A stretch of DNA of 64,000 nucleotides, taken from contig NW_026516833.1 in the NCBI RefSeq assembly GCF_025766255.1, forward strand, positions 1 through 64,000, read 5' to 3'. The translations under genes and the position numbers were made by a program. The DNA is from Zychaea mexicana. Taxonomy: Eukaryota > Mucoromycota > Mucoromycetes > Mucorales > Lichtheimiaceae. Below are positions 51,317 to 63,439 of this stretch, one piece after another. The notes under the pieces were generated by a model, which was not told the origin of the DNA, did not search any database, and worked only from the letters and a program-made list of their open reading frames with translations. The stretch's first letter is position 1, and each line of letters starts with the position of its first letter.

Positions 51317-51730
51317 TTAGTTTCCAGCAGCACCTGTTGTTGTCGTGTTCTTGTTGCTATTGTCGCTGTCGTGGTTGTTGTCAGTTTCATCCTCCCAAGA
51401 GCTGTAGCTCCTGTCATTGGGATTGTCGGGCAGGTTCTCGTTCTTCCATCCGCATATTTGGCATTCATAGCGGACGCGCATGTTGGTGGACTTTCCAATC
51501 TTTTGGTTGAAAATAACAAACTGGGTCTCAGAACGGGTCAGCTGGACTGTTGGACGATCGCAACGCGGACACGGGTGATACTGTTGTTCTAGAGGGATCT
51601 TTTTGTCATGGCCTCCAACTGTCAAAAGACGCACAAAGAAGGCTGTTAGACGTGTACTATAGACAGACATCCTCATAGCAAAGGGTCAGAAAGAGGGCTT
51701 AGTGCCAGTAGTACCTAGTGTGAACGTCAT
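51317..51730 (-). CDS. small zinc-ribbon protein
   Basis: Two minus-strand exons (51730-51715 and 51618-51317) encode 105 residues. The first exon gives only MTFTL and one base. A CxxC pair at Cys22/Cys25 (HPCPRC) and a second at Cys58/Cys61 (YECQIC) frame a beta-rich core (VQLTRSETQFVIFNQKIG), the layout of the fungal zinc-ribbon family whose members begin with a short hydrophobic F-x-F/G strand. The C-terminal 40 residues are acidic and Asn/Thr-rich and probably unstructured. Function is not known for the family; a role in protein or nucleic-acid binding is only a guess. The in-frame ATG at 51676 would omit the conserved start, so I prefer the spliced start. Confidence 0.75.
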
Positions 51731-52342
51731 GACGAATCGGATGGCGAGTGGTGGTGGAAAGTTGGTGGTGAGGAGTGGGGAAGTAGGAGAGAAAGGAATC
51801 GGACTGTGATACCTTGCAAAAGGCACGGTGGGAGGGGTTGAGGTTAGGAAAAGAGAGGAAAAGGAAAGGAAAAGGAAAGAGAGTTTAGGATTCGATCGCG
51901 ATGTGGCGGGTTATTGTCACTGATAAATATAATCCGAACGATTGGATCAGCACAGAAAAGAAAGTGACATTTTGACATGCCACACACGCACTCCACGTGA
52001 AACGTGGCATTTCGCTCTGCTTGGCTTCAGGAGTTCGTTGCAACAACCGAAAAAACCCAAGAAACGTGGCATTTGCATTCCGCTCATATATCGCTGCCCG
52101 TGGCATCGGGCCCAGGAGTACGGCGCGTAAAAATACAGCGATGCAAAGTTTATTTTGATTGGGAGATGTGATTATGAGGAAAGGGGGACCATTATCGGAT
52201 CGATTGCGAATAAACAAACAATATATATCGGGTAAATTGGGGTTGTATGCCGTGAGTGCGAGTGCCAGTGTGAGTAATCCTTGGAGGGCGTGTGGGAGCA
52301 GTTGTTTCTGGAAAAAGTTGGCTAACTGTTATCTCCGAGAGA
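51731..52342. promoter_or_regulatory. zinc-ribbon gene upstream region
   Basis: A 612-bp spacer that carries the zinc-ribbon promoter and the TANGO2 3' flank. The word AAACGTGGCATTT occurs twice, about 50 bp apart (near 52002 and 52061), and could be a regulatory element. Open frames here overlap on both strands and have no motif. Confidence 0.4.
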
Positions 52343-53546
52343 CTACTGGCTGCTGTCCCCGTCGATATTGAATCGGAAAACCCGACCTTTGTCCTTCAAG
52401 GGCTTGTATGATTTCTTTTGACCACCGTCAGCACCGGCGCTCTCTTCCTCGCCTACTTCTTCGTAGCGATCGCGTTCGACAAACACCACGTTGCCACTGT
52501 GGTCCACCAGAATCACCGTGCTCGTGCGTGTCCCATAGATTGAATTCAGGTAACCGAACCTGGGCACAAATATCCAGTGCTTGCTCGCTTCCATAATCTG
52601 GGCTAAACTCTGGTCGGATGATGATTGCAGCGGGTCGGCAGTCGTGCTTATTGGTGCACCAATTACGTCAATCATTAAAAAAAGGTTATCCCGCTAAATT
52701 TCGGTCCCCTTTCTCATTTCTATCTTTACCTCAAAAAGTCAAACAATTGGTCGATCAAGCCTTCTTCGTCATCGAACTCACCCTGGACGATCTCGCCAAA
52801 CTTTTCTCGCCCTTGCTTGACCTTTTCCCACGGATTCCCTAGCACTGAGTTGGAAAGGCCTTGTAAATCCCGCGTATAAAGATAAAAGTAGACGGTGTCG
52901 ACTTGTCAGCTTGTCCCACTCTACCCCACACAGCTCCCGTTCTTTACTCCGTGCTGTTTCTCGGAAGGCTCGTCTTGCACAACACACACACACACGTTTG
53001 TATATATACCATAGACCGTGCCTGGCGACAAATCTGTAATGTGGCTGTTCTCGCGGTTGCTGAAATACGCCATATCATGCAATTTCTCCTTCTTCTTCAA
53101 GTCCATGCATATCAAGTTAAACCCACCAAAGTCGCTTGCATGAGCTTCAATTTGCTTGAGATAATCGTGCACCGATGAACTCCCGTGGAAAAGAAAGTCT
53201 CGCGTCAGCGCCCCTCGGGATCTTCCGCCGAGAAACTTTTGTTCTCGATAATTCGTCAATGCGGCAAATCGCCCTGTCCGTGTAATGCCAAGCCAAGTAC
53301 CATTATGTAGCGGTGTTGCTTGTGCTTCGAGATCAGTACCAGCAAGAATATCGTTATTAGGCGGTGGCCAGAAATGAGCATGTGCCGTAGGGCGATCCAA
53401 GAATTCGTCTCGATTGGCGGCAAATATGCTAAATTGTTATTCAAGTTCCATTTATTTAAAATGCCTTTTTTTCCTGTTCATTTTTGTGCATTTACTTACA
53501 ATCGGTAGCGAGGGTGATTGTCTACTGTCCAAAAAAGAATGCACAT
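52343..53546 (-). CDS. TANGO2 (NRDE family) protein
   Basis: Four minus-strand exons (53546-53500, 53428-53010, 52859-52730, 52646-52343) encode 299 residues; human TANGO2 has 276. The family (NRDE, also called Ser/Thr-rich protein T10) affects Golgi organisation, mitochondrial metabolism and haem handling; its exact chemistry is debated. The start MCILFWTVDNHPRYRL matches the conserved MCI(I/L)F start, which makes Cys2 a candidate N-terminal nucleophile. AANRDEFLDRP is the family-defining NRDE motif. LAGTDLEAQA, GTWLGITRTGRFAALTNYRE, GFNLICMDL, YGLSNSVLGNPWEKV and IYGTRTSTVILVD follow in order. The exon 4 acceptor (ATAAG) is the only nearby one that keeps phase without a stop. Confidence 0.92.
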
Positions 53547-54897
53547 TTGTACAAAGAAAAGGGTTCAACAAAAAAAGCAGAAGAAACAGAACGTTTATTG
53601 TGCTGAGTCAGACCTGTTTTTCATGCCGCTTTAACGTCAGGGAAACAGGCTGATGTGATCATTTAAGGTATTGGATAGTAGCACAGTATAACATATGTCA
53701 GTACTTCGTTCGATGGTTGCTGGAGACGATTTACAGCTGACGGCAGATTGATTCCGATAGCGAACTATATCTGTTAATAGGTTGCATTCGAAAGCATGAG
53801 CTGATGTTTTTGTTTCTTCCAAAACAGTGCTCAGTATATAAGAACCGCGGCACCACTACTTCCTCCGTAGTATGCTATCCAGATGGAGTATGTTTATGGG
53901 AAAGTGCGCGCAAGTAGCAATTTCTTTTTGCATATGTATGGGTTGATGGTGCTGTGGACTATCGCATGGAAAAGAAACTCGCATCCTTGTATTTGTAGTC
54001 TCGTGATCGCGCTGCTTCCATGCGGATAGACAGAACGTCGCACCCAACATCGATGTGTGGGGTGATCAGTTGCGCAGGACAAGTCAAAGCATGATGATGC
54101 TAGTAATATTCGCCCTTCTAATATGGACACAGTATTATAAGCTGTGGTAGTATAACTGTTAACCTGATCTTTACGTAGTGCAATAGTATTTGGCACTAAT
54201 CAGTTGTGTTCTACGCTCTAGTGTGCTATATGCTCTATGCATCGTTAACTACGCTTTTGTAACAATTGAGCCGGCTTTGTCTGCCTTGACTCTAACAGAT
54301 CGTTTCTTTCAGCGTACAGTTAGCAGAGGAAAGGGATAATGGAAGATCTGCTACTAATGACGAATAATGCAACAACAGAGTGTACTATGTACTAGACTGA
54401 CGATAAGACCATTTTATATATAGCAATGCTAAGAAAGAAAAGCGACTGGGATAAACTCCTGATTTCTGTATTGATGCATAGTAATGCTCATAGATCAGCT
54501 TAACGGAGCTCTGGAAAAGGAAGCCACAACTGCAGCATAATGCATGATCATCGGCAAGGAATAGGAATTGGTCCCGACTGTATTATTTTTCTCGTGTCCC
54601 CTCTCTTTCTTCTCCTTAACACTTGATATACATTCAACGTTCGCTTTAAGAGTATCCCATTCCACTCTACTGATATACTAGCTACAACATACATTACACT
54701 CGTAGGTTTCATTATATATAGCATTTCACGGGAGCGACATGTGGGGAGAACACAAAGCGACTAATAAAAAAACGTTCCATAAGAAGGATGCCGCAAGCAT
54801 CCATGTATTTATTTTTCTAAAAAATCGAACGGCAAACTTTTTTTTGGCGTTAATGCTATTTTATTTGAAAAAAAACATATTGTTAGTAGTACGTACG
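53547..54897. other. intergenic spacer
   Basis: Divergent spacer between TANGO2 (-) and the MFS transporter (+). No gene is supported. The transporter frame is open upstream to 54739, but that part is Lys/Phe-rich and unlike the family. Confidence 0.5.
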
Positions 54898-56858
54898 ATG
54901 TGGAAAAGACGGACGTTGTCGCCACCCAACAGTAAAAGATTTGTCTATACACCGGAAGAGGAGAAACTTCTTCGGAAAATCAATATAATGACGGTTCCAT
55001 ACATATGCGTCATTTGTTTTCTGCAGGTAAACATATACTACAAAGTGGATTGAAAATAATAGACGCTTATACATTAGGCTACTAATTAAGATGATAATGA
55101 AGTACCTAGACAAAACTATTTTGAATACTTCATCAGTGATGGGCCTCTTCGAAGATACCAAGATAACTGGCAACCAATTCGGTTGGTTAGGGTCAATATA
55201 TTATTTGGGTTATTTATCACTTCAGGTACGTACTACCTCTATAATAAGCGGAAACACCGATGACGGTCGCCATTACTTCCCGTTTATGAAGCTTATTGCG
55301 AGGACCTGTATTTTACGTAGAGCTCTAACTATCATATGTAGTTTCCGAACCAGTACTTGTTACAAAAAATACCAATCTCCAAATATTTGGGTACAGCACT
55401 CATTGTGTGGGGCACTATACTGGGCTGTACCGCTTTCGCCACAAACTTTGCTCAAATGGCTGCTCTGCGTTTCCTTTTGGGCTTCGCTGAAGCTGCTAGC
55501 TATCCCGGTAAAGTTTTACGATACGTGTAAAAGGAGCTATTGTGCTGAAAGCCCACTACCATTGTGTTTGTACCAACATTGCTTTTTTCTTTTTTCTTGC
55601 TCGTACACTAGCACTGTATCTACTCGTCAGCATTATATATCGGCGTTCCGAGCAAGTAACCTGGTTTGGTGTGATCCAGATGAGCAGCGCCTTTGCTGGT
55701 GCTTTTGGAGGCCTGATTAGTTTTGGCTTTTTAAGAAATATGAACGGCGTATATGGATTAAGCGCATGGAAATGGTACCGTTAATTTATACATTAGCATC
55801 ATCGTATTTTTACTTTTCTGCAGTATATTCCCAGAAATTCACCCGCCCTCAATTTCTACAAAGGAACATGATAATTTTGGGCGCAATAACTGTTGGTGTC
55901 GGCATTTGCACCTTTCTTTTCCTGCCTGATACAGCTAAATCGCGATGGTACAGACTCACTCTTCAAGAAACTCAAATTGTGGACGAACGAATACGTGACA
56001 ATACAGTGGTCCAAAACAAAAAGATCAAAAGCGAGCAGTTGCTGGAGGCAATAAAAGAGCCACGCTTTTACTGTATGTCTCTGATACCCTTTTTCGATAA
56101 CATGGTAAATGGCGTTACGTCGATTTTTAGCACCCTCATTATCAAGAGTATGGGCTTCTCGGTAAGTGCTTTTTACTTTGGTGATGTGCATGCCAAAAAT
56201 AAAAGTATTGCACGCACATCTAATGCTGGTTCTGGGAAAAGGGGGTATAATATCTAATAGCGAGATTCTTTTGTACGCTCCGTTGTTTAAGAATTTGGAA
56301 TCGACATTGCTGAACATCCCTCTTGGTATCACTTCTGCCATTCTTGACTTTACTGCCATATATCTCAGTCATCGCTATAACGAAAACTGCTATGTCGGCT
56401 GCTTGATGGCATTTATCGTTGTTATTGGACTCTTGCTGCTCGTTGTGCTCCCGACAGGTGGCGTAATGCTCATGGGGATTTTCATCTTAAGTATTGGTTC
56501 GGTTGACATATTTCCAGCACTACTTGTTGCAAACAACGTTAATGGCTACAGCAAGAAAGTTCTGTACAATAGTGCCAATCTGGTATCCTATTGCCTTGGG
56601 AACTTTGTTGGTCCGCTTTTAATGCGAGAGGAGCAAGCACCACGATATCTGGGTGGCATGATAACCTATTTGGTCGTGATGCTGCTTGTAACTTTCTTGT
56701 TCCTTTACGTACGGTGGACTTACGTGCAGGATAACCAATACCGATTACACTTGAAAGCAGAAGAAAGCCAACAAGTGCCACTACCATCTATGAAGGAGGA
56801 TTGTAAACCTGTGGATTGCACAGACAAACAAGATTTACTCTTTTTGTACCGTCCATAG
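54898..56858 (+). CDS. MFS transporter, DAL5/anion:cation symporter type
   Basis: Six exons (54898-55026, 55103-55225, 55342-55507, 55612-55774, 55864-56161, 56292-56858) encode about 481 residues with roughly 12 hydrophobic spans. The N-terminus has TPEEEKLLRKINIMTVPYIC and YLDKTILNTSSVMGLFED, matching the EKKLLRKID...LDR..IGNA pattern of the allantoate/nicotinate/vitamin permease group. QFGWLGSIYYLGYL, ALRFLLGFAEAASYPALYLL, YRRSEQVTWFG and FLFLPDTAKSRW follow, then a second six-span half ending in a short cytosolic tail. The motif around MFS loop 2-3 is weak, as often in this group. The exon 6 acceptor was chosen because it restores GFSNLESTLLNIPLG in phase; another in-phase acceptor at 56265 would add nine residues. 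Substrate cannot be deduced. A decayed copy of its last third lies 650 bp downstream. Confidence 0.85.
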
Positions 56859-57504
56859 CTTTTATAAACCAGCTATTGAATTTCTTATTTCTGCAGAAAC
56901 CATCATATACGAAAAACAAAACATATATTTCCTTAATTGCAGATAGTTTGCTGCTGTTATCCCATTTTCTTTGCAAACGGTGCTTTACATTCGTGGGCGA
57001 ATCGATATTATGTACTAAATAAATACCTATAAAAAGTACTAGTGCGTAGTTCAGTTTGAAATACAATAGAGTTGTAAGATCTATCTGTATGTTTGCCTTC
57101 CACAAATATAAAGCGTACCTTATGAGTGGGAACATAATAACCATGCATATACAACACTCTCATAACGATCAGAAATAAGAGGTGTTTTGTTGCAGTTGTT
57201 TATCTCCTGCCCAGACTTGTTCAAGCGAATCAAAACCAACGAGAATAACATAAAAACAAAACAATAGCGCCACTACAATTCGCATTGCTAAAAGGCGTTT
57301 TGTAAACCATTTCTGTACATACAGTGCTATATATTAGAGGCAGTTGCTTGCTGTCATTAAAACTTGACATAAATTACTATTTCTTAAAGATGACTGAGCC
57401 ACAAACCGGAGGTGGTGAACAGTTATAACATAACTTTCTATATAGGGCTGAGTAAGCAGATGGTCTGATTGCCAAAACATTTCCTTTAGCAAGGCTTATT
57501 CTGT
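56859..57504. other. spacer between transporter and its relic
   Basis: AT-rich, no gene seen. If the downstream copy arose by tandem duplication, this stretch should have held its missing N-terminal exons; I find no trace of them. Confidence 0.4.
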
Positions 57505-58140
57505 ATGTACTTTAACAGCCCTTGGTCGACGCTTGACTGTAAAGATCTGCTCCTGGCATTCACGGCAAACTGTTTCCGGATTGCATATATGATAGCAGTT
57601 TTTCCTGCCAGTATCGTAGCAACTATTCTCATCGGGATATCCATGGTCCCAATTCGTCGGTTTGACGATAATGGCTATGTTGCAGCTGGAGGCTGTATAT
57701 TGACAATGGTTGGCCTGCTCATGCTCGCGTACTATCGGTAGAAAGTGGCGCAATAGCTATAGGTGTCTTTTCAACAGTCATTGGCCCATAATACGGAAAT
57801 CCCCTTACGATGGTATCCAATAATGTTAGCGGATACACCAACTAATATTTTCCAGCACCGGCGACCACAGCCGTTTATTGCGTAGGCAATTTTGTGGACC
57901 CTCTTTCGATGAGAGACAATGAAGCGCCAAGATACACAACTGCGATGGTTATATATATGGCCGCAGTGTCGACCTCTGCACTCTTATTATTATGTTTGTA
58001 CGATGGACCTACTGTACGTGAAAGAAAATCAGCGTCGGCAGCAACTTACGGCTGAAAACAAATTACCACCGTTAATAAAAAGCAGAGAAACAGTAAAAAT
58101 GAGAAATAAGGAAGATCTTTATTTTGTATATCTTCCCTAG
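57505..58140 (+). pseudogene. decayed C-terminal copy of the MFS transporter
   Basis: The stretch aligns by eye with the last exon of the upstream transporter but in broken frames. Matching pieces: DDNGYVAAGGCILTMVGLLM against NENCYVGCLMAFIVVIGLLL; SGAIAIGVFSTVIG against TGGVMLMGIFILSIG; NNVSGYTN against NNVNGYSKK; YCVGNFVDPLSMRDNEAPRY against YCLGNFVGPLLMREEQAPRY; and the end KEDLYFVYLP against KQDLLFLYRP. Stops follow the first piece at 57741 and the second near 57785. The first two-thirds of the protein are absent. It is therefore a truncated tandem duplicate, too diverged to be recent. Confidence 0.85.
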
Positions 58141-59108
58141 TCGTCTGTAATAGTTACCAGCTTAACAAATTTGATTAAATCACTCTCCTTTATTACTAAA
58201 TTACGCAATCCTGTAGTTTGTTTAATCGCATATCGGGCTACACACGACCATTTTATTATCCTATCCACTCTTGTTCATGAATAGCGCTACTGTATACTAA
58301 ATGACATTTTAAAAGAGAAAGAAGCATCTATAGATACCTGAATATGAAACAGGTACTCAATAAACCATTGGTTTTTGGACGCTACTTGAATAATGAGCCA
58401 TCCATAATTTGAGTTATACTTATAAGCGATGATGCTTATGGTACAGTAGTACCTCATTAAGAGAATACTCTATCCTCCTACTATTAACTTGTTTGCATGT
58501 AAAACTATTCAGCGGTGATGGCAGCCGCTGGTGTGCGCTGTAAACATAGTTTGCGCTTTACAAATAGTATATATAGATCAAAGTATATGAGGATAATAAA
58601 TGGGGATCAAGCGTGGATGATTCTAACCAAGATTATCGAGTAGGTGGGCATGACATATTCCTCTGTCCATATTTGGAACTCAGTCACTTTGTGGTTCCTG
58701 CTGCCAGCGATCAGTTTCATCTTCGTCGGTTGGTTGTCTTGCTTCTTTCTTTCTCTCTCTCTTTCTCCTTTCGCCTATTTTTTTTTCATACTCCTTTGCG
58801 ACAAGGTTATTTTTTTCCAAACACCACTGTTGACGTTGCATACACACCTTCGCTTTCTCTTAATATATCGCGATATACATCACTACGACCTCAACCAAGT
58901 CTTCGACATTTGACAGCGCGTAACCGAGGCAGCTGATCCCCGTTACCATAGTTTCACACCACCTCTTAAAACAGCCCAGCTCACTTTTGCAGAAACCTGC
59001 TTACGTTTGAATACAAAAACAACAACCCCTCCCTTACCAAGCCACTTGACGAATCGCGTGCGTCTCCCTCCTTTCATACAACAGTAGCAACAACGCTAAA
59101 GCTTTACC
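58141..59108. promoter_or_regulatory. spacer and ITC1-like promoter
   Basis: No gene is supported. The right half is strongly pyrimidine-rich (58736-58790, ttgcttctttctttctctct), typical of a fungal promoter or leader. At 58446 a TA is followed by CAGTAGTACCTC, which resembles a lone pogo-type element end; no partner is seen. Confidence 0.4.
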
Positions 59109-62100
59109 ATGCCATTGCTGAAGCGCAAAACTTTCCCACTACTTCCACCACCTCCATTCGATCCCGAACGTAAAGATTCCAGAGATCGCCAAGTCTGGGT
59201 TTCATCGATCACGTCAGAGATCTTTACCGATTATCAGTATCCTTTTCAATCAACCATCAGCGCAAGCGATCGCTTTTCGATTGCGCTAATCTATAACACG
59301 CGTGTTACGACTTTGACAACACGCGTTGATTCGCTTTTTAAATCACACGATGCTTTTATTTTTCTAGATATACACATGTCAATCCATAACCTTTTCTTTT
59401 TGTTGTGCAATGAACTTGTAGATCCTATTTGAAGCGCTACACCTTGTATAAGGCACATGTATGGCAGTGCGAAGTGTCAGGCCGTAGCAACCTTACGTAT
59501 GAGGAAGCTCTGGAAAGCGAACGTACTGAGAAGAACCGTGTCAAAGAGAAATTACCCGATGCACTGCAGAAACGTGTACTGGAACGAGCGCAATTCCGTA
59601 CGTGCAGATACAGATTTTCATTATCCTTGTGGAAGAGGTGCGAAGGGGGAGGGGCTTGTTTGGCTGTTTAGTGTAATCCCTAATGCCTTGCTTATGTGGT
59701 TATTTTAACTAATCATTTTCATTATTCTTATAGAATGCGGTCGTTTAGATGCTGTGGTGGATGACGTACACGAATACTATATCAACCGATTTGATTCAGG
59801 AGATATGGTTACATGTCGATGGAACGATGGTGTCAAGTAAGTAAAATTGGTTGATCAATTAGGAAAGATTTTGTTATTGACCAGATAATGCCCTCTTTAC
59901 TTTTACATTAATTTTCGATATAGATATATCGCGCGCGTTCTACGAGTAGTCTCTGACAATGTACATCCCATATCAAAAAGTTCTACACTCGCGACTAACA
60001 GTGGAACCAAAGTAAACGGCAAAGAAATAATCGATGAGAATTCTACGTCCAATGCTACAACGAACGGCAATGCATCTGGCGTCAATTTCCTTGTTGAACT
60101 TGTGGATGACGATCTCTCGGGAGTGGATGATTTCCGGACGGTGGTTAACCAAGATGATTTAAAGTAGGTGCCATTACTTGAGTATAACGAAGGGTATATG
60201 AGTGTCGATTAAAAGCTTTTTGCTAATCTGGTTTAAATAAATCAACGCATAGACGCGATCGACTGGCATTTTCAAAGAACTTGCTTAAGAAGTTTCTCCG
60301 AGAGAACTTGGTCAAAGAATCTTATAATCATGCACCATGGGTTGTCAAGGTATATATACAGATATCTATATATATATAGCGTGAATGGTAGTTTTATTAA
60401 ACTACAATGAACATGAAAAGAATAACTTTGTGAGCTATTAGGCACAAACTGCTGCTAAATTCGGCATTGACACAACACTACCCAAAGACCTTCAAGCCGT
60501 GAAGGATCAAATCGATGCTAAATCGCGCAAACGAAAGACTCCAGCTTCCGATTTTACAAATGGTGAACTTGACGGTGCCGAAGCCGACGCTTCTGGAAAG
60601 ACATCAACAAAAACTAAAGCAAAGTCATCCGTTAGCACTGCAAAAGCTCGCGGTAAAAGTGAAATGAAAAAGACTGTCGATGATGCGAAAAAGATAGAAT
60701 CGTCGATCAAGTATCCAATCGAGGATCTGGACGTTCCAATTTATCGACGCAAGCCATCTGGTGAAGGACCCATTCTCGACATGAAACCAGGACAACCGAA
60801 AGCAAAAGAAACGATCCCCAATCCAACAGGTGGTATGCCATTGTGTCCGACACCCTCTCAACACCAAACTGTACCTTCTGATGCTCTCGGTTCACTCTTG
60901 ATGGTTTGGTCGTTTATCAGTGTTTTTGCACGGTCGCTTGGTCTCTATCCTTTCCCTCTTGATGATTTTGAAAGCGCACTTTTACACACCAGTCCGGTAG
61001 ACAAGTCTCAGATCTTGATCGAAAGCAATGTCTGTCTCCTCAACACAATCATTAAAGAACGGAAAAAATCGAAAAACGTTTCGCTACTAACTGCTCCTGG
61101 TACCCTCACGCCGACATCATCATCGTTGCGCGGAACCCCTACACCATCTCCCAGCCGCCAACCATCCGTATTGACGAGCGAGGACGAGCACCAGGCAGGA
61201 GATAGCACTTTCGAAGATCAAGATGGTTCTGCATCAACATCCGCCATCATTAACCCAACTGACACAGAAAATGAATCCGTGTGGACAAGCCCCCAAATCT
61301 ACGAAATTGGTCGAGCATGGGATGCGAAACTTATCCCTGTTGGCAATGATCGTAAAGGATGGGAAGATGTCATGATTGGGTGCATTAATGATGTAAGCAT
61401 TGGTTATTTGCTAAATTCATATGCAAACTTATTACTTACGAGGCCGGATTTTTGTAGATCACTACACCGGATCAAGCTAGCAATGTTGATAGAATATTCA
61501 GCTATCTTGTACCACGAGAGGATACGACATTGGAAGAGCGAGAGGAAGCGTATTTGCGATTAAGTTTAAAAGACAAGGTGTTCATGTTCGAAATGCTCGT
61601 TGGTCTTGTCAATGAGTGTTCTTTTATCAAGTAAGCCGACCCTGTCAGTTATGCACATACTGCTGAGAAAGAAAGAAACTTATCGATTCGACTATTAGGG
61701 AATTTATGGAAGAATGTCAAGAGCAAATGACTGAACTACGAAAGCAAAAGATCGATTTGAGCCGTGAAAGAAAGAGAATGTAAGTAGTAAGCTAGACATT
61801 TTCCTGTGATTATATCATGTGTTTTATAAGGATCACATTGCTAAAGATTCATATTTTGCCATGTAGTCACGCCGAACGGCAAGAATTCGAGAAACGGATT
61901 GATGTAGAGGAAAAAGCAAACAACCCTGATGCTGATGAGGATGAGTCTTCAGACGATTCTGATGATGATGAAGAAAATATGTGAGTAATCGGACCGCATA
62001 ATCGTATACTATTCAACCTTTTCTAATAACGGGAAATATTTACAGTGATAGGTCATCGTCTCAAGCAGACACCTCGACACCGTCACCTTCTCGAACCGAG

Positions 62101-63167
62101 TCTCGACAAGCATTATTGAAGCGCAAACAAATAGAGCGTGAAGAACGAGAAGCAAAGAGACTTAAAATGTATCATCAGCAACGAGAGGAAGCGCGCGCAC
62201 GAAACCAAGAGCTCAAGGCCCGTAATGCTGCCCGTAAGAAATTGGATGACGAAGAGCGGCATGTGTATAAAAAGGTAATGAAAGAGCCAGCACCTTCCTC
62301 TAAAAGTATTTGATGCTAACCACCATTTGTTTTTTTTGCTCAACAGGAAGAGCAACTTGAACACAACATGCGCAAATATAGTACTCTGCGGATAAAACCT
62401 CTGGGTCGCGACAAATTCTTCAATCGCTACATGTACCTTGACAATATCGGTGGCGCACATGTACATGGCACTGGAAGGCTTTTTGTTCAAAGCCCAAGTG
62501 ACCTCGACCTTACCATTATACGAGAACGAAACGATCCTCTGTCATTCACTCAAACCATTCCAGTAACAACGAATACATCGAACGCTAACAACAACTCCAC
62601 AACTCCTTCGTGCGGGCACGGCGGAGGCATTCAATTCGTATCTGCATTGATGCAAGCACAAGGATTCGCCAAAGAAGCAGATTTTATGGAGCAGCGGATA
62701 CGCAGTATGGATGGAATGGCAAATAACGCGGCTGCTACCACGTTGCAGACTGAAGAATGGTGGAGAAGTTACGATGATCCCGAAGACGTAAGGAATTTCT
62801 TCTTTTCTTCTCGATGTGATTAAAAAGGCCGGCTTCATTACTTTGAATATTGATTATGCTCTTGCAGATTGACAAGCTTTTAGCATGGTTGAATCCAAAG
62901 GGCGAGCGAGAGCACAGACTGATACGAGAATTGAATAAGCATGCGCATAATTTGGCCAATGGCATGAAAAAGAGAATGACAGTATGTATTTATTCAATCA
63001 ATAGCTTATATGCTCTACACATACTCATCAATATCACTATCCATTTCTAGGACCAAAGCAATGCATCGAAACCAGAAGTCTCAAGGCGTAGCACTCGTAG
63101 TAAAGGCTCATCGACGGGAATTGCTCCTGGTTCATGGCTTGCATATGTCAACAAATTCGCAAAGTAG
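59109..63167 (+). CDS. ISWI-complex subunit, ITC1/ACF1 (BAZ1A) type
   Basis: Thirteen exons (59109-59236, 59422-59597, 59734-59836, 59924-60163, 60253-60349, 60442-61392, 61458-61630, 61699-61779, 61867-61980, 62046-62274, 62347-62787, 62868-62981, 63051-63167) encode 987 residues, in phase throughout. The protein is the large partner of an ISWI remodelling ATPase, which spaces nucleosomes. The N-terminal WAC domain begins MPLLKRKTFPLLPPPP and includes VWQCEVSGRSNLTYEEALES. The DDT domain is near 395-455 (GSLLMVWSFISVFARSLGLY). WHIM-type segments follow (LRLSLKDKVFMFEMLVGL). A charged coiled coil (KRKQIEREEREAKRLKMYHQ) then leads to a C-terminal WHIM2/D-TOX block (NRYMYLDNIGG, EWWRSYDDPEDIDKLLAWLN). 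There is no PHD finger or bromodomain, as in yeast Itc1 and unlike animal ACF1. An acidic Asp/Glu/Ser stretch lies just before exon 10. Confidence 0.93.
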
Positions 63168-63439
63168 AATAAGCTGTCCTTTTACAAAACTTAATAAAGT
63201 GCAATTGGACGTTGCATTTCCACTCAAGGATGTGTATGAGTTTGGCAATTCCCAGATGGTTCTATACAGTAACTTTCGCTACTGTTGATGTTGTTGCTAA
63301 CTGCTAACAGGCATCTCTAAAAAGCATTCGGAAAAATAAATGTCCGTGAGCATCTCACAATAATTCAAACGGAGGTAAAGAAAAAAGAATCCCTGTGGTG
63401 CGATCGATCCATTCGCTAGTAAAAAGAAAAGAAGACATA

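Noticed and set aside
58446..58480. Second pogo-type transposon
   Set aside because: Only one end-like sequence (TA then CAGTAGTACCTC) is present; no inverted partner is found in the window.
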